Origin: Plotosus lineatus
Taxonomy: Eukaryota > Chordata > Actinopteri > Siluriformes > Plotosidae
Length of the DNA stretch: 64,000 nucleotides
Assembly: GCA_024760905.1 (NCBI GenBank)
Contig: CM045733.1
Coordinates: 71,020,001-71,084,000 of the forward strand
Direction: 5' to 3'
The position numbers and the translations under genes were made by a program. The notes under the pieces were generated by a model. It was not told the DNA's origin, searched no databases, and saw only the letters and a list, made by a program, of their open reading frames with translations. Shown here in pieces: positions 43,156 to 54,762 of this stretch; within the stretch, counting starts at the first letter, position 1; the number at the start of each line of letters is the position of its first letter.

Positions 43156-46100
43156 TTCTTCTTCTTCTTCTTTTCCTTTCGGCTGTTCCCTTCAGGGGTC
43201 GCCACAGCAAATGATCTGCCTCCATCTCTCCCTATCCTCTGCATCTTCTACTCCTACTCCAACGACTTTCATGTCCGCCTTCACTGCATCCATAAATCTT
43301 CTCTTTGGTCTTCCTCTGGGCCTTTTGCCTGGTAGTTCCAACCTCAGCATCCTACGACCAATATACTCACTATCCCTCCTCTGTACATGTCCAAACCATC
43401 TCAATCTAGCCTCTCTGACTTTGTCTCCAAAACATCTAACATGTGCTGTCCCTCTGATGTACTCATTTCTGATCCTATCCATCCTCGTTACTCCCAAGAG
43501 AACCTCAACATTTTCATCTCTGCTACCTCCAACTCCTGACTCCTGTCTTTTCCCCAGGGCCACTGTCTCTAAACCATACAACATTGCTGGCCTCATCACC
43601 GTCTTGTACACTTTTCCCTTCATTCTTGCCCGATACTCTCCTATCACACATCACACGGACACTTTTCTCCATCCATTCCAACCTGCCTGCAGCGCTTCTT
43701 CACCTCTTTCCACACTCTCCATTGCTCTGGATTGTTGAGCCTAAGTACTTAAAATCCTCCACCTTCTTTATCTCTGCCCCTGTAACCTCAAAGTTCCTCT
43801 TGGGTCCTTGTCGTTCACACACATGTATTCTGTCTTACTAAGACTAACCTTCAATCCCCTCCTTTCCAGGGCATACCTCCACCTCTCTAGATTTTCCTCC
43901 ACTTGGTCTCTGCTCTCACTACAGATCACAATGTCATCTGCAAACATCATAGTTCATGGGAATCCTTGTCTAACCTCATCTGGCAGCCTGTCCATCACCA
44001 TAGCAAACAAGAAGGGGCTGAGAGCTGCCCCTTGATGTAGCCCCACCTCCACCTTGAACTCTTCTGTCACACCGACAGCACACCTCACCACTGTCTTACA
44101 TCTATCATACATGTCCTGCACCACTCTAACATACTTCTCTGTCACTCCAGACTTCCTCATACAATACCACAGTTCTTCTCTCGGCACCCTGTCATATGCT
44201 TTCTCCAGATCCACAAGGCACAATGCAGCTCCTTCTGACCTTCTCTGTACTTCTCTATTAACATCCTCAAGGCAAACACTGCATCTGTGGTGCTCTTTCT
44301 TGGCATGAAACCAAACTGTTGTTCACAAATGCTGACCTCTGCCCTTAGTCTTGCTTCCACTATTCTTTCCCCATAGCTTCATTGTATGGCTCATCAACTT
44401 TTATCCTCTGTAGTTGCCACAACTCTGTACATCGCCCTTGTTCTTAAAAATGGGCACAAAGCACACTTCTCCTCCATTCCTCTGGCATCTGCTCACTTTC
44501 TAAGACCTTGTTGAATATTCTTGTCCAGAAAATCTACTGCTACCTCCCCTAGACACTTCCATACCTCAACTGGTATGTCATCAGGGAACCAACTGCCTTT
44601 CCACTCTTCATCCTCTTCAATGCCCTCCTCACTTCTCCCTTACTAATCTTTGCTACTTCCCCTTCTACTCTTTTTTTTCTCTATCATCTTCCTCATTCAT
44701 CAGCTCTTCAAAGTACTCTTTCCATCTTCCCAGCACACTTCTGTCATCAGTCAATACATTTCCCTCTCTGTCCTTTATCACTCTAACTTGCTGCACGTCT
44801 TTCCCATCTCTATTTCTCTGCTGTGCTAACCTGTATAGATCATTTTCCCCCCTCCTTACTGTTCAACCTATCATACAAGTCATCATCGCCCTCTGTTTGG
44901 CCTTTGACACTGCTACCTTAAGCCTTACGCTGTGTCTCCCTGTACTCCCTGTTTACTCTCTTGGTCCTCTCAATGTCCCACTTCTTCTTGGCTAACCTCT
45001 TCTTTTGTACACACTCCTGCACTTCCTCATTCCACCACCAAGTTTCCTTATCTATTTTCCTTCCAGAGGACACACCAAATACTCTCCTACGGTCTCCCTG
45101 ATCACATTGGCTGTGGTTGTCCAGTCCTCTGGAAGCACTTCCTGACTACCCAAAGCCTGTTTCAACTCCTCCTTGAAGACAACCACGACCTCTTCCTTTT
45201 TCAGCTTCCACCACTTTGTCTTCTGCTCTACCTTTGCCTTTTCACCTTTCTCACCATCAGTGTCATCCTGCACACCACCATCCTATGCTGTTTGGCAACA
45301 CTCTCACCCACTACTACTTTGCAGTCACTGACTTCCTTCAAATTACATCGCCTACACAAGATGTAGTCTACCTGTGTGCTCTTACCTCCGCTTTCATAAG
45401 TCACCCTATGCTTCTGTTTCTTCTGGAAGTAAGTATTCACCACAACCATTTCCATCCTTTTTGCAAAATCGATCAACCTCTGTCCTTCTGTGTTCCTGTC
45501 CTGGATACCAAACCTGCCCATCACTTCCTCGTCCCTCTGTTGCCTGCACCAACATGTCCATTGAAGTCTGCTCCAATGACCACTCTTTCACCTCTGGGGG
45601 TACTCTGCATCACTTCATCTAACTCACTCCAGAATCTCTCCTTCTCTTCTAGCTTACATCCTGCCTGTGGGGCATAAGCACTAACAACATTGACTATCAC
45701 ACCTTCAATTTCTAACTTGAGACTCATCACTCTGTCTGACCTCTTTTCACTTCTAGAACATTCTGACAAACCCCCTCCTTCAAGATGACTCCTACTCCAT
45801 TTCTCTTCCCATCCACACCATTATAAAACAGTTTTAAACCCTGCTCCTAAGCTTTTAGCCTTTCTACCTTTCCACCTTGTCTCCTGAACACACAGTATGT
45901 CCACCTTCCTCCTCTGCATCATGTCAGCCAGCTCCCTATCTTTTCCTTGCATAGTTCCAACATTCAAAGTCCCTACTCTCAGTCCGAGGCTCACGCATTT
46001 CCTCTTCTCTCTCTGCCTCTGGGACACGCCTCCGCCTCTCCTTCTTGACGTCTTCGACCAACAGTAGTCCAATTTCCATCAGCACCCTGTTGGTTGACAG

Positions 46101-46296
46101 CACTGATGGCGGTCGTTGTTAACCGGACCTCGACCGATCCGGTATAATTTTGTTTTGATCATTTGCATTTTTAAATGTGGCAGAAGTTTCACGCGGATGC
46201 CCTTCCTGTCGCAACCCTCTGCATTTATCCGGGCTTGGGACCGGCATAAGGGGGAGAGACACTGGTTAGTGCCCCCCCCGCCTCATGGCTGCATTT
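43156..46296 (-). mobile_element. Full-length RTE-clade LINE, copy F (3141 bp)
   Basis: GGAACACAGTACATTC flanks it exactly (43140-43155 and 46297-46312). On the minus strand: 5' UTR; endonuclease blocks [12 protein letters not shown] (about 45890), [45 protein letters not shown] and QHRMVVCRMT (45524-45228); then RT blocks [16 protein letters not shown] (about 44310), [16 protein letters not shown] at 44210, [19 protein letters not shown] and [14 protein letters not shown] (about 43940); and the 3' end TGTGGCGACCCCTGAAGGGA. An AP endonuclease plus RT without RNase H fits RTE. Many frameshifts make it inactive. It is the reference for the other copies. Confidence 0.93.
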
Positions 46297-46312
46297 GGAA
46301 CACAGTACATTC

Positions 46313-46875
46313 TGCAGTCCTAATATTTATTGCTAGAATACACCAGAATGCATATCAGGAGCTTTAATTTTTCACAAATTTCCCAGTGGGAGCCCCTGGA
46401 CCCTGAGAGAAGTTTAGCACTTCTGGCACTTTTCACTCTCTGGGGAAAATTATACCCAGCTCTCTTAAAATCTTGGGGAGAACCCTGATAATAGCAATAA
46501 ATTAGTAAGTTGATTAAAATCCTCTCCCATAGACCATTGAGTTTTTCTAACCACTGTTACATATCAGAAGAACACTAAAACTGAGCAGGATCTCCATATA
46601 GACATAGGTATGGATAGGGTTAATAGATTGATGTATGCAACATAGCTACAGAAAGCTACAGAAATTATATTTTGATAACTTTTTATATTACTCCAGAGTA
46701 CCATTTTACCACGGAAAATGTTTTTATATTATGAGTGTGAAGTTACACAGGGCCCGCCATAAAATTGCAAATTATATAATAAAAGTTAATATGGTGGTGC
46801 CACCTGTCCTAGTAATTGAATTCCATGAAAAAAAAAAATAGAGGTTTATGTATCATATCTAGTATTTTATTTCAG
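46313..46875. other. No gene seen
   Basis: AT-rich sequence between the RTE LINE and the P-element-like exons, probably intronic if the THAP exon is joined to them. A good acceptor (TATTTTATTTCAG) ends at 46875. Confidence 0.5.
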
Positions 46876-48770
46876 AGTCAATCCCTCATCAGCTTGTGCA
46901 GATAAGGGAACTGTTCTAGACCTCTTGTTGGATAATACAATTCAAATTTTGTTCTTCTGTTGCTTTCTAGATGGGTGAGTAACATATCAGCCTGGACTTT
47001 CCCAGCAGGTGCTAAACCTGCTTCAGTCAAAGGCAGCAGCTGATTCACGAGACCACAGCTACTGCAGCATCATGCTTGATGGAATGTCTCTGAGGAAGCA
47101 TCTCGACTGGGGATCCAAAGCATCAAGAGATGGTTGGCTTTGTTGACCTTGGTGCAGGGTCACTGGAACGTGGTGCAGGAGAGGCTATTGAGGCACTTGT
47201 TGTTCTGGCTGTTGGCCTCCAGGGTCAGTGGAAAGTGCCTGTTGCATATTTTTTAAACAATAGTTTATCAGCAGAACTCCAGTGTCGGTTGTTATTATCT
47301 GTTGTTTGTGCACTGTCTGATTATAATGTACTGTACATGTTTTGGCTCTTGTTATGGATGGTCATAGTACAAATCAAAAAATGGCACCTCTTTTAGGCTG
47401 TTCAATTGTACATGATAATATCAATAGTAGTTTTCCACACCCATCTGACAGTTCTCGTAACATTCATGTGTTCTTTGATGCTTGTCACCTGTTTAAAAAT
47501 GTCAGAGGTACACTTCGTTCTTTGAGTGAAATCAAAACGTCTGTTGGTACAGTTAAATGGATATTGTACGTTTGCAGGAACTTCAAGCTTCTGAAGGTTT
47601 ACATGCTGCAAACAAACTTGCCATGAAACATTCGCTTCCAAAAGCAGACAATGAATGTGAGGTTAGCAGCACAAACAATGAGTGCTTCAGTAGCTGCTGC
47701 TTTAAGGTATGGACGTCAAATAGGTTGTGATGATTTTGATGACTGTGAGGGGACAGCAAATTTTGTAACGGTTATCGACCGTCTCTTTGATATTTTCAAC
47801 AGTCGTCTACCTTGTGCAAGAGGTTATAAAAGTCCACTAAGACCAGAAAATCTTGCTTACAACTGAGAGCTTTTTAATGCAATGTCAGTGTTACTGAGTA
47901 TGACAGATATGTCGAGTAGAAAGGTGTGTTTTGGTAAGAGAAAGATGGATGTCATTGGTTTCCTGTGTTGAGAGTATCCTTAAATTGTCTAAGGAATTGT
48001 TCATGGGTCAAAACCCTGTACAGAGATATTTATTGACGTACAAGTTATCTCGGGACCATTTGGAACTTTTTTCTCTGCTGTGTGACAATGTGGTGGGTGG
48101 AATAACAATCCATCAGCTTTGCAGTTCTTCAGTGCTTTCAGATCCCTGCTTAGTCATGCTGGTGTATCTATCACTGGTTCTATTAAAGCAAATTGTGTAG
48201 CACAGGACACAACATCCTTATTGAATGTTGTTGATACTGGGGCTGATATGATTGTGCCTGCAATCTCTTTTGATTCAGCTCTCTGTGATCACACATATGG
48301 TGTTACCAAACCTGGGCTGAGTGCATTTGTTGAGGGAATCTTAGAATATATTGCTGGATGGGTAGTGCGTGCAGTCACAAAGAAGATATCTTGCAGCGAA
48401 TGTACCGTGGCACTTATCAGGCCTGCCTCAGAATGTACATCAGCCTTACTTATTTAAAAAAATAATGGTGGACTTGTTGTCCCAGCAGAAAGCATTATTC
48501 ATATTGCAAAACACTGTGAAATTGTGTTGAGGTCTTCTGTTAACATCAAGCAAGTTGTTATTGCACAGTGGTAGAAGATGTTGGTTTCTAAAATGTTGAT
48601 TGACCTTCAAAATGATTTGTTTCCTGAAATGACTTAGCATTTTATAGAAACTACAAAAGGTATTGACACACACTGTTATGCAATGATCAAATTGATTTTG
48701 TGACCGATTCATCAAGGCTGGTAGATTTCAGACAATCAATCTCACCAATCTCAGTCTTGCAGGGGACAGT
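46876..48770 (+). pseudogene. P-element/THAP9-like transposase, multiply frameshifted
   Basis: Successive blocks in shifting frames are: SIMLDGMSLRKHLDW (47070-47115), FVDLGAGSLERGAGEAIEAL then VGLQGQWKVPVAYFL (47130-47260), LVMDGHSTNQKMAPLLGC and HVFFDACHLFKNVRGTL (47342-47520), NECEVSSTN-type text then SVAAALRYGRQIG and DRLFDIFNSRLPCARGYKSP (47651-47840), QRYLLTYKLSRDHLELF (48020-48070), AFRSLLSHAGVSI and LSAFVEGILEYIAGWVVRAV (48119-48400). The order and wording match P-element-type transposases such as THAP9, including the Asp-bearing MLDGMS and FFDACH blocks. At least five frame changes and stops at 47865, 48455 and 48574 rule out one protein. It may join the THAP exon at 42789 (inference). 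Confidence 0.82.
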
Positions 48771-49234
48771 GTCAGACACCAGTTGAACAAAACTGTGTTG
48801 TTTAAACACCAATAGGACTAAAGACAGAATGGTGGTTTCTTAACAAGTCTGTCACCTTTTAGGCAAGTAGGGAGGGTCACTTTTTAGTTAAATGTTAACA
48901 TGACAAGTACAGTAGGCCCTTGACTATTCGCGGTTTTGCAACCACGGCTTGAGTATTCGCTGACTGCCGAGCAACCGGCACGTGATTCAAATTCAGCCAA
49001 TGGCAGCCCTCCTTTCTCCTGATTGGTTGAGCTGATGTCCTGCCCCTTTTCCTCATTTGTGCACAAGTTGTCAACGAGCCTCTTTTTTTTGTGTGTGTTT
49101 TAATTACCAGTTAAGCTTTATGATACCACTCAAACGCTGTGCGTCTTCTCTGGCTAAGCCATAGAAAATGCTGGATGTCTCTTCTGAAGAAATAACTTTC
49201 TCCTGAGAAACGACGGTTTTCTTTGAACTGTTGT

Positions 49235-50566
49235 ATTAAAATCTTTTTCCGTTATTATTCCAGTACAGTACCTAAGTTCATGTTTATGTGTGAGATTTCA
49301 TGTTCTATAGCATTTTTAACAAACGATGCCAAAAGGATAAACTTTATTACAGTATTCTTCATGTCCTTTTACATTGAAGTTGGAGTGACGTCTCCAAGAT
49401 GGCGCTGCCCAGAGGGCGACGTCGCAGAGTTCTCGGAGTCAAATTGTTTCTTTGTTCGTTTTAAATGTTTTATGTGTTGTTTTGTTTGTTCATGTCTTAC
49501 ACTATGCTCGTCTACGACCGGTCGACTGTACTACAGCTATAACATCGGAGTATCTTCGGGCGTGTATAACTATGCAGAGCTAGCATGCTATTAGCAGACC
49601 TAGCATGCTATGGTTCGTTTTAATTTGTTGTTTTGTTTGTTCATGTTTTTCACTATGCTCGTCTATGACCGGTCGACTGTACTTCAGCTAGAACATCGGC
49701 GTATCTTCGGGCGTGTATAACTAAGCAGACCTAGCATGCTATTAGCAGACCTAGCATGCTATGGTTTTAATTTGTTTTATTTGTTTGTTCATGTTTTGCA
49801 CTATGCTCGTCTACGACTGGTCGACTCTACTACAGCTACTGTAGAAGATCGGAGTATCTTCGGGCGTCTATAACTTATCAGAGCTAACATGCTATGGTAG
49901 GCAGCGAGCCGCATCCCAGCTAACAAAGAAGCCGAGGCGGGAAGGGGCCGAACGACGACTTCGGCGCTTGGGATTGCAGGGGATGAAGGCCTTGTAGCCG
50001 GCTGGTATAATCGCCTTATTGGGTGTACTCTACTCGAGCCATGTTTCACAGAAACACAGTCCTGTAGATCCCTCTGCGCTGCAATCCGAGCATGAAGCTT
50101 GTCCATCTTGTTTCGCAGGGACTGAACATTTTAAAGCAGTATGGCCGGAGATGCTAACCAAGCACCGGAGAATCTGAAAACTCCGCCTGGGCATAGCATA
50201 GCATAGCAGCTCAAGATATAAGTTGTTGCGTGCTTAGTTGCCCGAAGCTGAAGCTGCTCATAGCTGTAGTAGGGTCCACCGATCATAGTGATCTGAGCAT
50301 AGTGCAAAACATGAACAAACAAATGAAACAAATTAAAACGAACAAAGAAACAATTTGACTCTGAGAACTCCACGACATTGCCCTCTAGGCAGCGCCTTCT
50401 TGGACACGTCACTCCAAGTTCAATGAAAAAGGACATGAAGCATAATAAAGTTTATCCTTTTGGTACAATTTGTTAAACATGCTACAGAACATAAAATCTC
50501 GCGCACAAACATTCTCAGAATTAACTTCGGTACTGTACTGGAATAATAATTGAAAAAGACTTTAAA
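49235..50566. repeat. Foldback core of family B element
   Basis: The left arm (49235-49480: TTAAAATCTTTTTCCGTTAT, CATGTCCTTTTACATTGAAG, GTCAAATTGTTTCTTTGTTC) is mirrored in the right arm (50290-50566: GAACAAAGAAACAATTTGAC, TTCAATGAAAAAGGACATGA, AATTGAAAAAGACTTTAA). The arms are roughly 250 bp with a loop of about 800 bp. Confidence 0.85.
49500..49900. repeat. Tandem repeat, about 150-bp period, 2.7 copies
   Basis: CACTATGCTCGTCTACGACC starts at 49500 and 49799, and a one-base variant starts at 49650. Each is followed by GTCGACTGTACT or a close variant, then ATCTTCGGGCG and GCTAGCATGCTATTAGCAGA-type text. The third copy is incomplete. Confidence 0.9.
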
Positions 50567-51304
50567 ACGAGTGCTTTACTACAGTATATGCTGTATAATG
50601 TTTATATATTTTATTACTAAATATCACAGTACAAAATTAATAAGTTTTTCTTAATCATGACTACATTTTACTACATTAATACTGTATTAATGAGTAAGAC
50701 TGTCTGTAGAATGTGTTTAAGAAGCATATTTTAGCGCATGTAATAGATACATAGTATTTTACTGCCGGCTGCTCATTCGCGCACGTGACGTCATACATGG
50801 GGTTTTACTGCCGCGTACAGAACTCGCGGATTATCTCGATTTGCGGGAAGGCCTGGAACCGTACCCCCGCGAATGTCAAGGGCTTACTGTGCGTGTTGAG
50901 TTTAATACTTTTTAAACCCCCCCCCCCCACAGAAAGTGGGATGTAAAGAGTCGGAGGTTGAAATCAAAGGGTTTTAACGCGCTTCAAAGGACTGTTAAGA
51001 AAACTATCACTTAAAACGACGTAGGTTTGTAGTGTGAAGGATTTTGTGTTCTCGTTTCTGATTGGTCAGTTTGTGAATATATTATGACTACCCTTTTCTT
51101 TTAATTTAAATGGAGACTTAAGTCGCCTTTTTCCTCTGCTAATTTTACATTGAACAATATATTTAAGTTATTTGAAACCGCTCTGATGTACAAAGTTAAG
51201 GGAGGGCAGCAATTACCCTCCTTGAATTTAGTAATGTGTGTAATGCCCAGGTTTGCCATTGTCCATTGCTGGTATCACTCTTTGGCTATTTTGCTAAGTC
51301 TGTC

Positions 51305-51556
51305 TTCCTTTCGGCTTTTTTTCTTTTTACACGGGAGTTGCCACAGCGAATCATCTGATTTGCATGTTTGATTTGGCAGAGGTTTTTACGTCGGATGCCC
51401 TTCCTGTCACAACCCTTTTTAGCAAGGGACAGAAACACGCTGACGATGTTGCAGCCTACTCTTTACGAAAGTCAGCAATGGTTCTTTTACATGCCTCTCA
51501 CCATAGACAGTGAGAGACATGGCCGGCCTTTGATGACCCAGTTAGCTGCACTGGGG
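51305..51556 (-). repeat. RTE-tail SINE, head truncated
   Basis: Read inverted: CCCAGTGCAGCTAACTGGGT, CATGTCTCTCACTGTCTATG, GGGTTGTGACAGGAAGGGCA and CGCTGTGGCAACTCCCGTG. The tRNA-like head is missing. Confidence 0.82.
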
Positions 51557-51599
51557 GATTTTGCTAAGATCATTTGAAATTATGAATGGAGAAGGTGAC

Positions 51600-52100
51600 T
51601 AACAGTGGGCCCAGGTGGTGTGGATTCGAAACGCAGTGAGGCCGGAGCTGAAAGCGAAGGTAATGGTAGAGGTGAAGAGAGCACTGCAAAGGTCATACCG
51701 TTAAGTTAAAGATCTTCTGTCTTCAGGAAGTTGCCAAGGCTGGCTTCATGGATGTCACCTCATCATATGATGACTGTACCTCCTTCTTTGATGAGTGCTG
51801 TTGACGGCAAGAAAAGGAAGTAATGCAGGGCCTCTAGCTGGTGCCCCTGTTTGTGATGGATGAAGTCCCAATTACTGTCCATCTCTATAACCCGTTTGTG
51901 GCAGAGGAGGAGGTCCGAAGGTTCTTGGCACAATATTGTGTGTCGGGGTCAGAGGGTGAGAAGATCAGAGGTAGGTTCGGAATCTGGAGTGGCAAGAGGC
52001 GATTCAAGGCAAGGCTCAAAGTGGCTCCCTTGGCCGAATGAGTTCTATGCCACCCACCAGGCAGCTTCATGATTGGGCCACATCGAGGGTTAAGATTAGG
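51600..52100 (+). pseudogene. ZCCHC3/gag-like fragment
   Basis: The best block (51841-52040) reads PLFVMDEVPITVHLYNPFVA, EEEVRRFLAQYC, EKIRGRFGIWSGKRRFKARL, and then in another frame CHPPGSFMIGPHRG. This wording, an RRM-like fold followed by a zinc-knuckle lead-in, is typical of ZCCHC3-like proteins that are widespread in fish as retroelement ORF1/gag products. The upstream part (51600-51800) has several stops. The CCHC knuckles themselves are not found. It is a decayed retrogene or LINE ORF1 piece. Confidence 0.6.
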
Positions 52101-52599
52101 AAAATCTTGAAATTTAATGAACAATCCTTTTACAAAACATTTCATGAAACACCTCATATTCCCTTAGACAAACGTGCAATTTACTTTTATCATTCACATG
52201 TATGCATTGCAGCTGATCCCCAAAGGCACAAAACTTTAACAAGTAATCGGTATTGAAAAATATAGTAATGCACTTTAAGATTAAATGAGACTTCTAAAGA
52301 AAGGAATTTTTAAACCATTTACACATGTGCATATAAAATCTAAATTGAATCCCTGCCAACACCTTACAAACTAAAGAGAGTGCTATTAAATGTGTAGAGA
52401 AGAAAGTATTCACCTGTCCTGTAAATGTGTAAACTTCACACGTGAAACATACATACACATACAATACATACTGAAAATTTATGGAGTTGCATGAACAGTA
52501 GAATTCCACCATACTCTTTTGTAGTGAAGCTGCTGACTAACATTAAATTGCACATTTTTTTTAATCGCCACAGTAAGGATTCATTTTACTCACCACAGT

Positions 52600-53507
52600 A
52601 AGAATTCGGGACTCTTCAATAACCGTGAATGTCATCAACTCCACGAATAAATATGGCCAGTTGAGACACGTCTGTGATGTCAGTGCTCTCATCAATTGAA
52701 ACGGAAAATGCAATAAATGACTTGACTCCCTGTTTCAATTGGCTGTCTAAATCTGCCATTAGTTCCGAAATCCTCTCTGCTATAGTATTCCTCGTCAGGC
52801 TAATATTGGCAAAAGCTTATCGCTTCTCGGGACATACGAGTTCATCCAACTTCATCGTGCATCTTTTAACAAAGCCACCGTCGGAATACGGCTTTGATGC
52901 TAATGCCATTTCGCTCGCAATTAGGTTGCTGGCTTTTAGCGCTGCTTCACTAACTTCTCGGCTCTGGGTGAAAGTTGACTGCTGTTTCCTCAGACCCGCA
53001 AGCAATTCGTTGATCTTATCTCTTCTCAGTTGTCCTTGCAAGCGGTCATATTTTTCGCTGTGATGAGTCTCATAGTGGCACCGAATATTATATTCCTTAA
53101 ATACTGAAACTTGTTGCAAACACACCAAGCACAAAGGTTTCCCGTGCGTCTCCGTAAATAAATAGGACGTGGTCAATTTTTCTTTTAAAATTCTACACTC
53201 TTTATCTACTTTTCTCTGTTTTGATAACAACATTTTGGCTAATGAGGGTGTAGTGGGGAGTTAGAGAACAGGGTAGAAACAACGTTGTAACAAGTAGCAG
53301 ATGGCACATTGATACAGTCTGCTGTTTGGCTGTCTCAGTGATGCGGATTGTCTTCTACTCTGACCAAAACAGATTAAAAAAATTAAATCCATGTCTTTTA
53401 TGCATTTTTCAAATTGCATATTGCAATCTTTCAAATTAACCTGCGGGCTTGCCTGAACCTCCTTATGGGCCAGTTCCGGCCCACAGGCCGTATGTTTGAC
53501 ACCCCTG
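52600..53507 (-). mobile_element. hAT-like element, 5' end and transposase N-terminus
   Basis: The upper end, inverted, is CAGGGGTGTCAAACATACGG, a common vertebrate hAT terminus. The coding remnant is at 52640-53233. The other terminal repeat was not found. Confidence 0.65.
52640..53233 (-). pseudogene. hAT transposase N-terminal fragment (GTF2IRD2/ZBED5-like)
   Basis: From the ATG at 53233: RKVDKECRILKEKLTTSYLF, then GKPLCLVCLQQVSVFKEYNI and RCHYETHH form a C2H2/BED-like finger (Cys at about residues 35 and 38, His at about 54 and 58). Then SNLIASEMALASKPYSDGGF and VKRCTMKLDELVCPEKR stop at 52817. After a frameshift, LADLDSQLKQGVKSFIAFSV and DESTDITDVSQLAIFI lead into the DDE-like body. This wording is that of GTF2IRD2-type domesticated or active hAT proteins. 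The C-terminal two thirds is absent. Confidence 0.78.
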
Positions 53508-53569
53508 ACATAAACAATATACACTTTAATACTATGAACAAAACAAGACAAAATTCATAACTTTCTCTC

Positions 53570-54177
53570 TCTCACACACACACACACAGACATTACATGT
53601 GTATTGTATACACATTAAATGTTTATTGTAGCGCTGCAGGCCATGCCCACACGACGTGGAATTCAAAGCGCATTCCCTGCTTGACAGATTGGAGGTCTAA
53701 ACTCAACTTTAACATGATTCCTTGAGGGATCGCAATTCCAGATGAGCTCAACTGTGCCACATTTATTAAACATGTACTGAATTAAACAACTTAAAAAACT
53801 AAACTAAAGAGTTAGGCTTCCTGCTCTCTCTCTCTCTCTCTCTCTCTATCACACACACATGGACTGGATGTCTTATTTAAAGCGGAATTACAGTACCTGT
53901 TTGAAAGATCAGAGGTCCTCACTGTATTTCTGCTTTAAGGTCTCCTTCTGGTTCTGCATTATCCCCCCCTAGCTAATAGGAGGCCAGCGGGGTGGAATGT
54001 TGAGAGACAGCCAATGAGGGAGCAACTCGCGCATCGTGGGAAATTTTGATTGGCGTGTTTGAATTTCTTTTCGTAAGAGGGGGTTGTTTTCGTATGCCCG
54101 GGACGAAAATGTAGGAAAATGGTTTTTGTAGCCCGGGCATTTTGTACCCAGGGGGTTTCATAAGTAGGGGGCCGACT
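53570..54177. mobile_element. Pogo-like family A element, right part
   Basis: It has one family A internal unit (CATTCCCTGCTTGACAGATT), TTTCGTAAGAGGGGGTTGTT and the right end TAAGTAGGGGGCCGACT. There the expected G-TA is replaced by a CTCT/TG/TA microsatellite (54178-54244). The left end is missing. Confidence 0.65.
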
Positions 54178-54181
54178 CTCT

Positions 54182-54244
<63 letters not shown>
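54178..54244. repeat. CT, TG and TA compound microsatellite
   Basis: Runs of CT, then TG (54186-54217), then TA (54218-54243) at the right edge of the family A element. Confidence 0.95.
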
Positions 54245-54247
<3 letters not shown>

Positions 54248-54384
54248 GCACATACACACAGTATATTACATTTTATATATATATATAAAATTATGAAGAA
54301 ATTGAGTGTTTTGCTAACTTTCTTTTGTCTATTTCTGTTGCTGTGACAGATACAGGAATAGGGAGCCATACAATGGACAATTTT

Positions 54385-54754
54385 AAAGGAGTAGTTGTGG
54401 TCTAGTGCTGGATCGCTGATTCTAGGGTTGGGGGTTTGAGTCCCACTCTCCTCAGGGTTGTCACTGTCCCCCCAGTGCAGCTAACTGGGTTATCAAAGGC
54501 CGGCCATGACTCTCACTGTCTATGGTGAGAGGCATGTAAAAGAACCATTGCTGTCTTTTGTCAAGAGTAGGCTGCATAGCTGTCTGTGTGTTTCTGCACC
54601 TTGCTAAAGGGTTGTGTTAGGAAGGGCATCCGACATAAAACCCTAAGCCAGATCGAATATGCGAATCATTAATATGACGTCCATGAAGATGGAGGCAGAT
54701 GATTTGCTGTGGTGACCCTTGAAAGGGAACAGCCGAAAGGAGAAGAAGCAGCAA
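54385..54754 (+). repeat. tRNA-head SINE with RTE tail, 8-bp target duplication
   Basis: ACAATTTT flanks it (54377-54384, 54755-54762). The head GTCTAGTGCTGGATCGCTGA, then GGTTGGGGGTTTGAGTCCC is worn. The tail is AAGATGGAGGCAGATGATTT, TGCTGTGGTGACCCTTGAAA and GGGAACAGCCGAAAGG. The GATGGAGGCAGAT word also occurs just upstream of the stop codon of the RTE ORF. Confidence 0.85.
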
Positions 54755-54762
54755 ACAATTTT

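Larger units (their letters stand above)
48910..50889. mobile_element. Pogo-like family B element, complete (1980 bp)
   Basis: Left end CAGTAGGCCCTTGACTATTC; right end, inverted, CAGTAAGCCCTTGACATTCG. The left TA is intact and the right is changed to TG. It contains the foldback core (49235-50566) and a three-unit tandem repeat in the core's loop. There is no transposase. Confidence 0.8.

Noticed and set aside
52038..52256. Open frame after the ZCCHC3-like block
   Set aside because: The conserved text (HPPGSFMIG) is in another frame; this frame has no recognisable similarity.
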